A DNA stretch of 38,867 nt from a virus: positions 1 through 38,867 of IMG/VR virus record IMGVR_UViG_3300033979_000256; one strand, given 5' to 3'. The notes below the pieces were generated by a model that made no database searches, was not told the origin of the DNA, and was given only the letters and a program-made list of their open reading frames with translations. Every line of letters starts with the position of its first letter. Positions within the stretch are counted from its first letter, which is position 1. The translations under genes were made by a program, and so were the position numbers. Below, one piece after another: positions 6,592-12,110 of the stretch.

Positions 6592-6956
6592 ACATAGTAC
6601 TATATACCCGAGACTTTGAGCCTATCACAATCCTTGACCTGCCCACTTGGTTAATCGAACAAATGGAAAAACAGGGCCGAGTACGGGTAGCGGTACAAGA
6701 GCCGGCCACTACCCAGTGGATGACAGATGCAGACTCCAGCACCCCCCACCAGCCAAAAACTGTGGTCCTAGAGTGCTACAGGCTGCGCTGGAGTGACGGC
6801 TCTCAAAAACCTATTATTGTTACCCAAGACGACGAGCTAGCACTTACCCTTAGACCCGACTGGCTGCCAGGACAACGTGCTAGTATCAACAACTACAAGC
6901 AAACTATTAATAACCTTGTTTATATGCTTAAAAAGGCAATGAATCGCAATGACTGA
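6588..6956 (+). CDS. Protein of unknown function
   Basis: 122 residues from the GTG at 6588. AGGAG is seven bases upstream and the GTGA overlap with the previous stop supports this start over the GTG at 6585. The sequence looks like a mixed alpha/beta soluble protein with no motif I recognise. It continues the tightly overlapping operon. Confidence 0.65.
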   Translation: MNIVLYTRDFEPITILDLPTWLIEQMEKQGRVRVAVQEPATTQWMTDADSSTPHQPKTVVLECYRLRWSDGSQKPIIVTQDDELALTLRPDWLPGQRASINNYKQTINNLVYMLKKAMNRND

Positions 6957-7155
6957 AAAACTTACTTGGAAGATCCTACTTGGCAACACTTGGATTCTGG
7001 TAGATACCATGAACCGTATTCAAGCACAGGTAATGCGACCTGGTGTGCATAGTAGGGACTGGATTGCTATGGCTGAGGGTCGTAGCCTAGGCCGATTCCT
7101 AAACCCGGATGAAGGCAAACTCCTAGTAGAACAAACCTTAGGAATTCGCACTTGA
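6949..7155 (+). CDS. 68-residue protein of unknown function
   Basis: Begins MTEKLTWKILLGNTWILVD. Predicted mostly beta-strand, no cysteine or membrane motif. It overlaps the previous gene by eight bases and its stop codon lies within the -35 of the next promoter (7152-7180), marking an internal operon boundary. Confidence 0.62.
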   Translation: MTEKLTWKILLGNTWILVDTMNRIQAQVMRPGVHSRDWIAMAEGRSLGRFLNPDEGKLLVEQTLGIRT

Positions 7156-7180
7156 TTGTGTGCGACTAACTGTGTATAAT
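7152..7180 (+). promoter_or_regulatory. Sigma-70-type promoter
   Basis: TTGATT (7152-7157), 17 bp, TATAAT (7175-7180), ahead of the zinc-ribbon gene at 7208. Confidence 0.75.
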
Positions 7181-7207
7181 ATATTCTTTGCAAAATTAAA
7201 AAAGGCA

Positions 7208-7426
7208 ATGACTACAATGTTTTTCTGCGTTAATCCACAGTGTCAAGATGATGTGCCCCGTGAGCGGTATCTCCACATTAGTAAACTGTGCATGGTGTGT
7301 GGTGAAAAACGAGCACGCCAACAAACACACTGCGTAGTTCCGCTCGCTAAAGGTGCTTATCAGCCTATTATTAATCCCGAACTGCTCAAGGGTCTTGGCA
7401 AGTATCACAACATGGAAACGGTATGA
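7208..7426 (+). CDS. Zinc-ribbon-like small protein
   Basis: 72 residues with four cysteines in two clusters: CVNPQC near the start and CMVCGEKRARQQTHC in the middle. This suggests a structural zinc site. The ATG at 7208 (AAGG close upstream) is chosen over the longer frame, which would begin upstream of the TSS; an ATG at 7217 is also possible. Small zinc-ribbon proteins in phage early operons can bind host RNA polymerase, but there is no direct evidence here. Its stop overlaps the next start (ATGA). Confidence 0.6.
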   Translation: MTTMFFCVNPQCQDDVPRERYLHISKLCMVCGEKRARQQTHCVVPLAKGAYQPIINPELLKGLGKYHNMETV

Positions 7427-7617
7427 ACGAAGAAAATAAAACCCTGGTACACTGGACAGTAGTAGGTATGTTTGTGCTGGTCACACTAGCCTATGTAGCA
7501 AACACCATCAAATACCACCTAGACCCACACCAAGACTGCTTTACCCGCGGCGGTGTAGTAATCAAAACTCAACATGGATGGCACTGCAGTGAACAATCAA
7601 GTTCAGCATATAAGTGA
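7423..7617 (+). CDS. Small single-TM protein
   Basis: 64 residues. Residues 10-26 (HWTVVGMFVLVTLAYVA) form one membrane helix after an acidic/polar start, so the C-terminal ~35 residues with two cysteines could face the periplasm (N-in) or the cytoplasm. No lipobox. A spanin or superinfection-exclusion role is conceivable but unsupported. It overlaps both neighbours. Confidence 0.6.
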   Translation: MNEENKTLVHWTVVGMFVLVTLAYVANTIKYHLDPHQDCFTRGGVVIKTQHGWHCSEQSSSAYK

Positions 7618-7813
7618 AGGGGTTTGGGACCTGTGGGTTAAATCTCAACTAGCGGCCCCAATTAATACCAGTCCAGTAGAATGGTTTGTTACACAACTAG
7701 TAGAACAGGTTGACCAAATTCTTGCCAACAGCTATGGTGGACCGCTTCCACAATGTGCCGAGGCTATTGAGCTAGCCCGGTTGAGGGTAAAGGAGTGGGC
7801 ATATCGTGGGTAA
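7574..7813 (+). CDS. 79-residue protein of unknown function
   Basis: A predicted all-helical soluble protein (for example SPVEWFVTQLVEQVDQILA and EAIELARLRVKEW). It starts 44 bases inside the previous gene. No motif recognised; the gene order and overlaps suggest co-expression with its neighbours. Confidence 0.58.
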   Translation: MDGTAVNNQVQHISEGVWDLWVKSQLAAPINTSPVEWFVTQLVEQVDQILANSYGGPLPQCAEAIELARLRVKEWAYRG

Positions 7814-8141
7814 TTACTACATAAACGAACATGGGCAGGTTGGGGTACTAGTCACACACCGGTACGGTAGTGGTTGGTTTACCTACCACTGGATCTGGCG
7901 ACTATGTGTGGATGCCGAGTTGTGTAGAGCTGTTGATGAAGAGGACTGGGAACTTGCGCTACAACTAGCCAAGGATATTGCTGAAAATGAAGGCACCGTA
8001 TTCCTAGATACAACTACAGTAGCCGACATGCAACAACTCGAAGTCTGCTGGACCGACCGGCGTCGTAAGTTCTTTGTACAAGAGTATGATGGCCTAGAGT
8101 GTGTAGTCTACAAAGACGACATTAGCTGGATTCAGCTGTAA
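7806..8141 (+). CDS. 111-residue protein of unknown function
   Basis: Starts at a GTG (7806) inside the previous stop region. It is acidic and rich in aromatic residues (GSGWFTYHWIWRLCVDAEL). No known domain seen. It is the last gene before an intrinsic terminator at 8152-8193. Confidence 0.6.
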   Translation: MGNYYINEHGQVGVLVTHRYGSGWFTYHWIWRLCVDAELCRAVDEEDWELALQLAKDIAENEGTVFLDTTTVADMQQLEVCWTDRRRKFFVQEYDGLECVVYKDDISWIQL

Positions 8142-8151
8142 AACACCACCG

Positions 8152-8193
8152 GGGCATTCACCACAATTATTTTTGTGTTGAATGCCCTTTTTG
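8152..8193 (+). terminator. Intrinsic terminator ending the first plus-strand operon
   Basis: GGGCATTCA pairs with TGAATGCCC, extended by an ACAA/TTGT-type inner stem, then a T-rich tail. The -35 of the next promoter (TTGAAT, 8178) lies inside the 3' arm, so termination and re-initiation overlap. Confidence 0.85.
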
Positions 8194-8206
8194 TTTGTGC
8201 TATAAT
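8178..8206 (+). promoter_or_regulatory. Sigma-70-type promoter embedded in the terminator
   Basis: TTGAAT (8178-8183), 17 bp, TATAAT (8201-8206), driving the small-gene train 8235-9446. Confidence 0.72.
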
Positions 8207-8234
8207 ATTATATAATTTGAGAAAAGGACAAACC

Positions 8235-8456
8235 ATGACGCCGCAAGAACAGTGGAGTTATAAGCAGAGGTGGATTCCCCAAGCGTATCAAGCTCCATTT
8301 CACAGCGATTTACTGTGGCAAGTAAAACATTGGCTACGGGCCAATGTTCCACAACACCAGTGGCACATTCGTGAGTGGACCAACGTCTACGAACATACTG
8401 TGTGGTTTAAATGTCTAATCCACAAACACCAATTTGAGGCATACTTTGGTGACTAA
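8235..8456 (+). CDS. 73-residue protein of unknown function
   Basis: The ATG at 8235 follows AAAAGGA. The protein is rich in tryptophan and histidine (for example LLWQVKHWLRANVPQHQWHI). The longer frame from 8175 starts upstream of the promoter and is not used. No family recognised. Confidence 0.62.
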   Translation: MTPQEQWSYKQRWIPQAYQAPFHSDLLWQVKHWLRANVPQHQWHIREWTNVYEHTVWFKCLIHKHQFEAYFGD

Positions 8457-8667
8457 AACCATAATTAACCCTTGTTCGCCCAACAACCACACTGGCCAAA
8501 AGCTTTTTCACTACAACGGCTTAGGCTGGTCTTGGTGGTGGTGTCAAAGGTGTGGTAGGCGATTTGATATTATAGACCCCTATGGCGAACAACTTCCAGA
8601 CGACGAGGCAAATGATGCACCAGACAAACACCACAAATCCTATCGACTTTCCACACCATCCATTTGA
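8449..8667 (+). CDS. Zinc-knuckle-containing small protein
   Basis: About 72 residues from a GTG at 8449 that overlaps the previous stop. It carries CSPNNH near the start and CQRCGRRFDIIDP later, a CxxC knuckle with a possible second ligand pair (C and H). Possible metal-binding protein; otherwise unknown. Confidence 0.52.
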   Translation: MTKTIINPCSPNNHTGQKLFHYNGLGWSWWWCQRCGRRFDIIDPYGEQLPDDEANDAPDKHHKSYRLSTPSI

Positions 8668-8896
8668 AGATCTGTTATATAGTAGTGGCCTCATCGCCCA
8701 AGGTGGCTGGGATGAGCTGGACCCCTACCAGCAGGAGTGTGTTAAACACCTAGTACAACTCACAGCTCGTGACTGTGCTACCCAACTGGCCATGCTACCT
8801 ATGCAACACCTAGAAGAACCACAAGCTACTGTAGAACTAAATGCTATCAGCGATTGTATCCGTACTATCCTAGAGAGGTATCACTATGTGGGATGA
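8612..8896 (+). CDS. Protein of unknown function, mostly helical
   Basis: Around 94 residues if started at the ATG pair at 8612/8615, where GAGG lies a few bases upstream; an ATG at 8582 extends it by ten residues. The sequence has several helices (for example LNAISDCIRTILERYHYV) and no recognised motif. It overlaps both neighbours. Confidence 0.55.
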   Translation: MMHQTNTTNPIDFPHHPFEDLLYSSGLIAQGGWDELDPYQQECVKHLVQLTARDCATQLAMLPMQHLEEPQATVELNAISDCIRTILERYHYVG

Positions 8897-9083
8897 TAAC
8901 TATAAAAAACCTGATTTCGATAATAACCTATGGCGAACCCAAATCACCGAAACTATTTACACCATTCAACTACACGAGCTGGAGCAAGTTCTCCAACTAC
9001 TAGAGTCCGGCCAGATTGGTAAAGCCTATGACCAACTGTACCAGATTGTATATCCCCCTAACTTTAATGTGAGCGCACCATGA
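8886..9083 (+). CDS. 65-residue protein of unknown function
   Basis: Preceded by AGAGAGG at normal spacing. Two predicted helices (ETIYTIQLHELEQVLQLLES and IGKAYDQLYQIVY). No motif recognised. Stop overlaps the next start (ATGA). Confidence 0.6.
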   Translation: MWDDNYKKPDFDNNLWRTQITETIYTIQLHELEQVLQLLESGQIGKAYDQLYQIVYPPNFNVSAP

Positions 9084-9262
9084 CTCCTAAAATTGTCCCC
9101 GTACTAGACCAGTGCATTGAAACCGGCATTCAGCTGGGCTGGCAACGTGCACATAAGCATACAAGCAACCCCAGCCAAGACGAGATCCACACCCAGATCT
9201 ACCAAGCCGTCTGGGCAGAATTGGATGCATGGTTTAACTTCGAGGACCAACCCAATGAATAA
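9080..9262 (+). CDS. 60-residue protein of unknown function
   Basis: Begins MTPKIVPVLDQCIETGIQLGW and is predicted helical throughout. Four-base ATGA overlap with the previous gene and eight-base overlap with the next. Function unknown. Confidence 0.58.
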   Translation: MTPKIVPVLDQCIETGIQLGWQRAHKHTSNPSQDEIHTQIYQAVWAELDAWFNFEDQPNE

Positions 9263-9446
9263 CCACCCACAACTTATCGAAGTCCTTAACCACAATACGT
9301 GGTGGGTCAAGAACCTGGACCACGAACCTGTCAACACCGAACAGGTTAGGCTTTATTTTAACCAGCTATTCCCCGGCAAAGAAGTCTACGTATTTACCAG
9401 CACTCCACTATACACAGATTGCTATGTCAGGGTGGAACACGACTGA
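9255..9446 (+). CDS. 63-residue protein of unknown function
   Basis: Begins MNNHPQLIEVLNHNTWWVKN and ends in a beta-rich stretch (EVYVFTSTPLYTDCYVRVEH). The ATG at 9255 is preferred to the longer frame because GAGG lies nearby and the upstream frame overlaps a better gene. Last gene of the small-gene train. Confidence 0.58.
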   Translation: MNNHPQLIEVLNHNTWWVKNLDHEPVNTEQVRLYFNQLFPGKEVYVFTSTPLYTDCYVRVEHD

Positions 9447-9473
9447 TAACTACCACCTCAACTAAAAATACGC

Positions 9474-9502
9474 TTGCAAAACACAAAAAAGTATGATATA
9501 AT
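9474..9502 (+). promoter_or_regulatory. Sigma-70-type promoter of structured RNA C
   Basis: TTGCAA (9474-9479), 17 bp, TATAAT (9497-9502). Start site expected near 9509. Confidence 0.75.
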
Positions 9503-9508
9503 ATTGTT

Positions 9509-9690
9509 ATATCTAAAGAGATTAAACAATTGGTGATTAAACCCTAGTTTAAAACAACTGCACCAAGCTGTGCAGGACCAGGCGACGTTTCGCGAGGGCC
9601 CCTGAGTACCAGCAAGCCTAGTGCAGTTGTTGTAAGAACTAGAGGTGTTAATCACTACCAACTTTATAAGTTGGAGAATTGTTTTCTTTT
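9509..9690 (+). ncRNA. Candidate structured RNA C
   Basis: A promoter-driven, ORF-free stretch with nested helices: AAACAATT (9524-9531) with AATTGTTT (9677-9684); TGATTAA (9534-9540) with TTAATCA (9648-9654); CTAGTT (9544-9549) with AACTAG (9637-9642); and a perfect 10-bp helix ACAACTGCAC (9554-9563) with GTGCAGTTGT (9621-9630). A GC-rich core inside includes the hairpin GCGA-CGTT-TCGC. A 7-bp hairpin CCAACTT/AAGTTGG (9658-9674) and a T-rich tract end it. No known RNA family fits; there is no hammerhead or group I core. It could be a trans-acting RNA or the leader of the 9740 gene. Confidence 0.6.
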
Positions 9691-9739
9691 ATACAAATTA
9701 TAATAAATTTTTATACCCCAATTTTTACGCTAAAACTCG

Positions 9740-10522
9740 ATGCAAAAACTAAATAAACTGGAAGCAATTCCACTCCATGAAATTGCCAACCAGGTCGACC
9801 CTAAACTGCTGGAGGTTTGGGTGGCCGAACAACAACTCCAGACCAAAGAGGAGTGGTTGTGGCCTCAGATTCTAGCACACTACAATCGCTGGAATCTTAT
9901 CCTAGACCCTCAAGGTAGGGTAGACATTCCTAAAACACTCCGTATCAACATTTGCAGCGATTGGGAGCTGGGCTTGTGGAGGCTAGTTAATCGAGTAAAT
10001 CGCAGCCACCTGATCAAACGTCAAAGCCATCCCAGCTCTGTCAACTGGAGTAGTCTAGCTCCTACTATCCTACTAGCACAACGTCGAGATCGGGGAGTTC
10101 CATACCAGAGCTGGCCGCTGGAAGGCTTGGATCGTGTGATTAGTAAAGAACTTTACGAATGTTTGCTGTGGGCTAGCCATAACCCACACTTCCGCGATTT
10201 AGGGTCACAAGAGCTCATCGAAATTCGCCAGCAGGGGTTGCTGTACAAAACTGGACAAAAACAAGGTCAGTATAAAAGTGCGCTTACAACTTGGCAGCTT
10301 ACTGGACTACCCACTCCATGGCGTGAGATTCCTCGTCTGGCGATTACAATGTTGACACAAATCTGGGTTTGCCATCCACAGCTACGAACACAATACTTAA
10401 TCCTAGACCCCTGGCAGTGGGATCGTATGCCACCGCCGCTCCTACCCGACGAGATTTTTTCGGTTGTGGCGACTGAGGGTCCAAAACACGTTAAAGTCGC
10501 AGATATGCCATGGGACGACTAA
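9740..10522 (+). CDS. Phage protein of unknown function
   Basis: 260 residues, soluble, tryptophan- and leucine-rich, no membrane segment. The middle includes DIPKTLRINICSDWELGLW and the end TQYLILDPWQWDRMPPPL. I do not recognise a domain. It follows RNA C by about 50 bases of A+T-rich DNA with no strong ribosome site before the ATG. The HTH gene starts five bases after its stop, so the two share a message. Confidence 0.65.
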   Translation: MQKLNKLEAIPLHEIANQVDPKLLEVWVAEQQLQTKEEWLWPQILAHYNRWNLILDPQGRVDIPKTLRINICSDWELGLWRLVNRVNRSHLIKRQSHPSSVNWSSLAPTILLAQRRDRGVPYQSWPLEGLDRVISKELYECLLWASHNPHFRDLGSQELIEIRQQGLLYKTGQKQGQYKSALTTWQLTGLPTPWREIPRLAITMLTQIWVCHPQLRTQYLILDPWQWDRMPPPLLPDEIFSVVATEGPKHVKVADMPWDD

Positions 10523-10526
10523 CAAC

Positions 10527-10838
10527 ATGAAATATACTAAAGAAATCACTGACCGTCTAGTGCAAAGATACCGAGAAGGTGTCCCAGTAGAGGAGCTTGC
10601 CCAAGAGCTCCAGGTGCCAACTCGTAGCATAATTGCCAAGCTCAGCTCCCTCGAGGTGTACCAGAAAAAACAGTACCTAAACAAACGCGGTGAGGTCCCG
10701 GTTAAGAAGTCAGAATACATCGAACGAATCGCCCTACTGCTCAACATGAACCTTGAACTGCTCGAAAGTCTGGAAAAGGTCAATAAAGGTGTGCTTGAGG
10801 TCATAGAACGGGAATTAAGTAGGAATAACCGACCCTAA
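10527..10838 (+). CDS. Small HTH DNA-binding protein, paralogue 1 (plus strand)
   Basis: 103 residues. The N-terminal ~45 residues (YTKEITDRLVQRYREGVPVE then ELAQELQVPTRSIIAKLSS and EVY) form a Myb/GcrA-like helix-turn-helix; the C-terminal half is helical and ends ...LESLEKVNKGVLEVIERE. The same layout occurs at 11479, 12458 and 16575. This copy is the most diverged and uses CTA leucines like the phage core. Likely a sequence-specific transcription factor, by analogy only. Its stop codon lies in the first copy of the GACCCTAAACCG motif. Confidence 0.72.
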   Translation: MKYTKEITDRLVQRYREGVPVEELAQELQVPTRSIIAKLSSLEVYQKKQYLNKRGEVPVKKSEYIERIALLLNMNLELLESLEKVNKGVLEVIERELSRNNRP

Positions 10839-10933
10839 ACCGTATAAAGTGAAAAAACCCCCAAAGCTGTGGAAGCCTTGGGGGTTTTTGTTTTGTGAGC
10901 ACAACTTGTACCGACTTGCCGCGGCTTAGGGTC
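10831..10933. repeat. Inverted pair of the 12-bp GACCCTAARCCG motif (copies a and b)
   Basis: Copy a is GACCCTAAACCG at 10831-10842; copy b is its inverse CGGCTTAGGGTC at 10922-10933. Transcribed RNA could close a ~100-nt domain by 12 pairs (one G-U). Copies b and d share a longer stretch, TTGCCGCGGYTTAGGGTC. The terminator lies inside this domain. Confidence 0.7.
10855..10889. terminator. Bidirectional intrinsic terminator
   Basis: AAAAACCCCCAA and TTGGGGGTTTTT flank an inner AGC/GCT stem; T-rich tracts follow in both directions. It ends the plus-strand genes up to the HTH gene and could stop minus-strand readthrough. Confidence 0.88.
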
Positions 10934-10954
10934 AGAACCCCAACAAATCTGCTC

Positions 10955-10993
10955 TTGACACATATAGCTTTAGCACTGTATAATATTGGCGCC
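10955..10993 (+). promoter_or_regulatory. Promoter P1 of the TTGACA-N18-TAWAAT-GGCGCC family
   Basis: TTGACA (10955-10960), 18 bp, TATAAT (10979-10984), GGCGCC (10988-10993). Unlike P2-P6 it lacks the palindrome across the -10. It fires toward the hammerhead/RNA B locus, which is transcribed from the other strand. Confidence 0.8.
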
Positions 10994-11002
10994 CTACCGC
11001 AA

Positions 11003-11035
11003 ATAAAAAAGCCCACCAGTTTGCACTGGTGGGCT
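11003..11035 (-). terminator. Intrinsic terminator of the hammerhead-containing transcript
   Basis: Perfect 10-bp hairpin GCCCACCAGT-TTGC-ACTGGTGGGC. On the minus strand it is followed by TTTTTTATTTG. It lies about 10 bases downstream of the ribozyme cleavage site. Confidence 0.88.
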
Positions 11036-11038
11036 CGG

Positions 11039-11123
11039 TTCCTGACCCTAAACCGTAGTCTGCTGGGCATGGGGCACCAGTTTTCGGGTTTGGGTTTCGC
11101 TCTTGGTGAGCTCATCAGAGGAA
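11039..11123 (-). ncRNA. Hammerhead ribozyme, type I
   Basis: Minus strand, 5' to 3': stem I TTCCT (11123-11119), core CTGATGA (11118-11112), stem II GCTC with loop ACCAA and GAGC (11111-11099), GAAA (11098-11095), stem III CCCAAACC (11094-11087), a 31-nt loop with a CTGG/CCAG hairpin, stem III GGTTTAGGG (11054-11046, one bulged A), the GTC cleavage triplet with C17 at 11044, then stem I AGGAA (11043-11039). Every invariant core base is present, including the G10.1-C11.1 and A15.1-U16.1 pairs. Cleavage is predicted between 11044 and 11043. Hammerheads are known from some phage genomes; this one sits between a structured RNA and a terminator. Confidence 0.93.
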
Positions 11124-11171
11124 TAGGGGGAAAAGCAGCAACGATGGTTGAGATTGCCGCGGTTTAGGGTC
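11044..11171. repeat. Inverted pair of the 12-bp GACCCTAAACCG motif (copies c and d)
   Basis: Copy c, GACCCTAAACCG at 11044-11055, is on the minus strand the stem III substrate strand of the hammerhead. Copy d, CGGTTTAGGGTC at 11160-11171, is its exact inverse. In the minus-strand RNA d can form 12 pairs with c, in competition with the ribozyme fold. Confidence 0.75.
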
Positions 11172-11416
11172 TGGTTGATTTCCGTGAGTGCGTTCCCCAG
11201 AATTTACTGCTTCCAGGTACTGAGACATTAGGGACCGATCAGAGCCAGACATCATAAAACTACAGACCAATATTACCATCTGCTAGCAGTAACTAACTGC
11301 TGCCTTTCTGAAGGGATAGTTTGGGAATCAAACTTGAGTCTCGTACTTAGGTTATCGACACTTGTAGTTGGCTAAGTGGACTCTGTTTGTGCGCGTTATC
11401 GCCCTTCCCAAACTAT
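11044..11416 (-). ncRNA. Structured RNA B, 3' end defined by hammerhead cleavage
   Basis: The transcript starts near 11416 and would be cut at 11044, about 373 nt. At the 5' end ATAGTTTGGGAA (minus strand, 11416-11405) pairs with TTCCCAAACTAT (11327-11316), enclosing GAGTC/GACTC (11383-11379 with 11340-11336) and ACTTAG/CTAAGT (11377-11372 with 11350-11345). Further on is the hairpin GCAGT/ACTGC. No ORF fits. The gap from 10839 to 11478 is otherwise filled only by terminators, promoters and the repeat motif. I recognise no family. Self-cleavage could set a defined 3' end with a cyclic phosphate (known hammerhead chemistry). Confidence 0.7.
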
Positions 11417-11422
11417 AATAAT

Positions 11423-11451
11423 ATTATACACTGTTTGAGTGGGGGCTGCAA
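11423..11451 (-). promoter_or_regulatory. Promoter of RNA B and the hammerhead
   Basis: Minus strand TTGCAG (11446-11451), 17 bp, TATAAT (11423-11428) with an extended -10 (TGTATAAT). The start site would fall at the first base of the terminal helix. Confidence 0.7.
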
Positions 11452-11478
11452 GAGTAAATTTTTGCAGCCCCCGGTTGA

Positions 11479-11787
11479 TCAGGCTTTGAGCACTTCGACC
11501 AGGCGGGTCAAAACATCCTGATTTGCTTTTTCCAGCGATTCAAACTGTTCACTATTCCGATCACACACCTTAGCAATGCGCTCGACCAGCTCAGCTTTGG
11601 TAACCCGGGCCGCCTGTGTAGTCCGGGTCTTCGCTACGTACACACCCTCGCGCGAAAGTTTAGCAACCACACTACGCACACTTTTACCAACCTGCTCAGC
11701 CAGTTGCTCAACACTTACACCTTGCTGATACTTCTGGACCAGTTCCTGAACTTGTTCAGGGGTATAGTTCATTACTTTGTCAGTCAT
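11479..11787 (-). CDS. Small HTH DNA-binding protein, paralogue 2
   Basis: 102 residues from the ATG at 11787, preceded by GGAGAA. The first ~50 residues hold the shared HTH signature YTPEQVQELVQKYQQGVSVE, then IAxx-type helix (QLAEQVGKSVRSVVAKL) and SREGVY. The C-terminal half is helical and acidic, ending in a leucine/valine-rich helix. It resembles the GcrA/Myb-type wing-less HTH pattern (Y/W...G.S...IA..LG.S.R...KL.R.G). It has its own promoter (11816-11844). Probable regulator; target unknown. Confidence 0.75.
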   Translation of the reverse strand: MTDKVMNYTPEQVQELVQKYQQGVSVEQLAEQVGKSVRSVVAKLSREGVYVAKTRTTQAARVTKAELVERIAKVCDRNSEQFESLEKANQDVLTRLVEVLKA

Positions 11788-11815
11788 TTGGGTTCTCCAA
11801 TCAATCAATATAAAT

Positions 11816-11844
11816 ATTATACAGGGATTAGGCTTGGGAATCAA
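11816..11844 (-). promoter_or_regulatory. Promoter of HTH paralogue 2
   Basis: Minus strand TTGATT (11839-11844), 17 bp, TGTATAAT (-10 at 11816-11821). The -35 abuts the stop of the 22-codon ORF. Confidence 0.75.
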
Positions 11845-11845
11845 G

Positions 11846-11914
11846 TCAAGATTTTTTAGGCTTCAACCAGTCAGGTAAATCGCCTACGGTATCCGGTGGC
11901 ACAAATTTGTTCAT
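11846..11914 (-). CDS. 22-residue micro-protein
   Basis: ATG at 11914 preceded by AAAGGAAC, TGA at 11846-11848. The peptide starts MNKFVPPDTVGDLPDW and ends LKPKKS. It has a dedicated promoter (11947-11975) and a good ribosome site, which argues that it is translated despite its size. It has no hydrophobic segment. The alternative is a leader peptide for the HTH gene downstream, although that gene has its own promoter. Confidence 0.55.
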   Translation of the reverse strand: MNKFVPPDTVGDLPDWLKPKKS

Positions 11915-11946
11915 GTTGTTCCTTTAATCGCTGACTCAATATAAAT

Positions 11947-11975
11947 ATTATACATGGCTTAGCGGTCGCGGGCAA
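11947..11975 (-). promoter_or_regulatory. Promoter of the 22-codon ORF
   Basis: Minus strand TTGCCC (11970-11975), 17 bp, TGTATAAT (-10 at 11947-11952). Confidence 0.68.
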
Positions 11976-12025
11976 GACTAGATTTTTCGATTTGCCACTT
12001 TAGCACTGGCGCAGGAAGACCAAGT

Positions 12026-12098
12026 TTTTGCACTTGCCAAGGTTTTGCACTGGCGCACGCGCAAGATTTTGCACTTGCCAAGGTTTTGCACTGGCGCA
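12026..12098. repeat. Two identical 32-bp direct repeats, 41-bp period
   Basis: Units at 12026-12057 and 12067-12098, each beginning TTTTGCACTTGCCAAGG and ending TTTTGCACTGGCGCA. A diverged third partial copy lies at about 11990-12013. They start a non-coding stretch (11976-12457) packed with regulatory-looking sites. Confidence 0.85.
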
Positions 12099-12110
12099 AC
12101 CTGCCCTGGA

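Noticed and set aside
9590-9625. Hammerhead core in RNA C
   Set aside because: CTGAGTA does not match CTGANGA and no GAAA partner is placed correctly.
10922-10933. Second hammerhead using motif b or a as substrate strand
   Set aside because: The GUC triplet and stem I-like flanks exist, but no CTGANGA...GAAA core precedes them on either strand.
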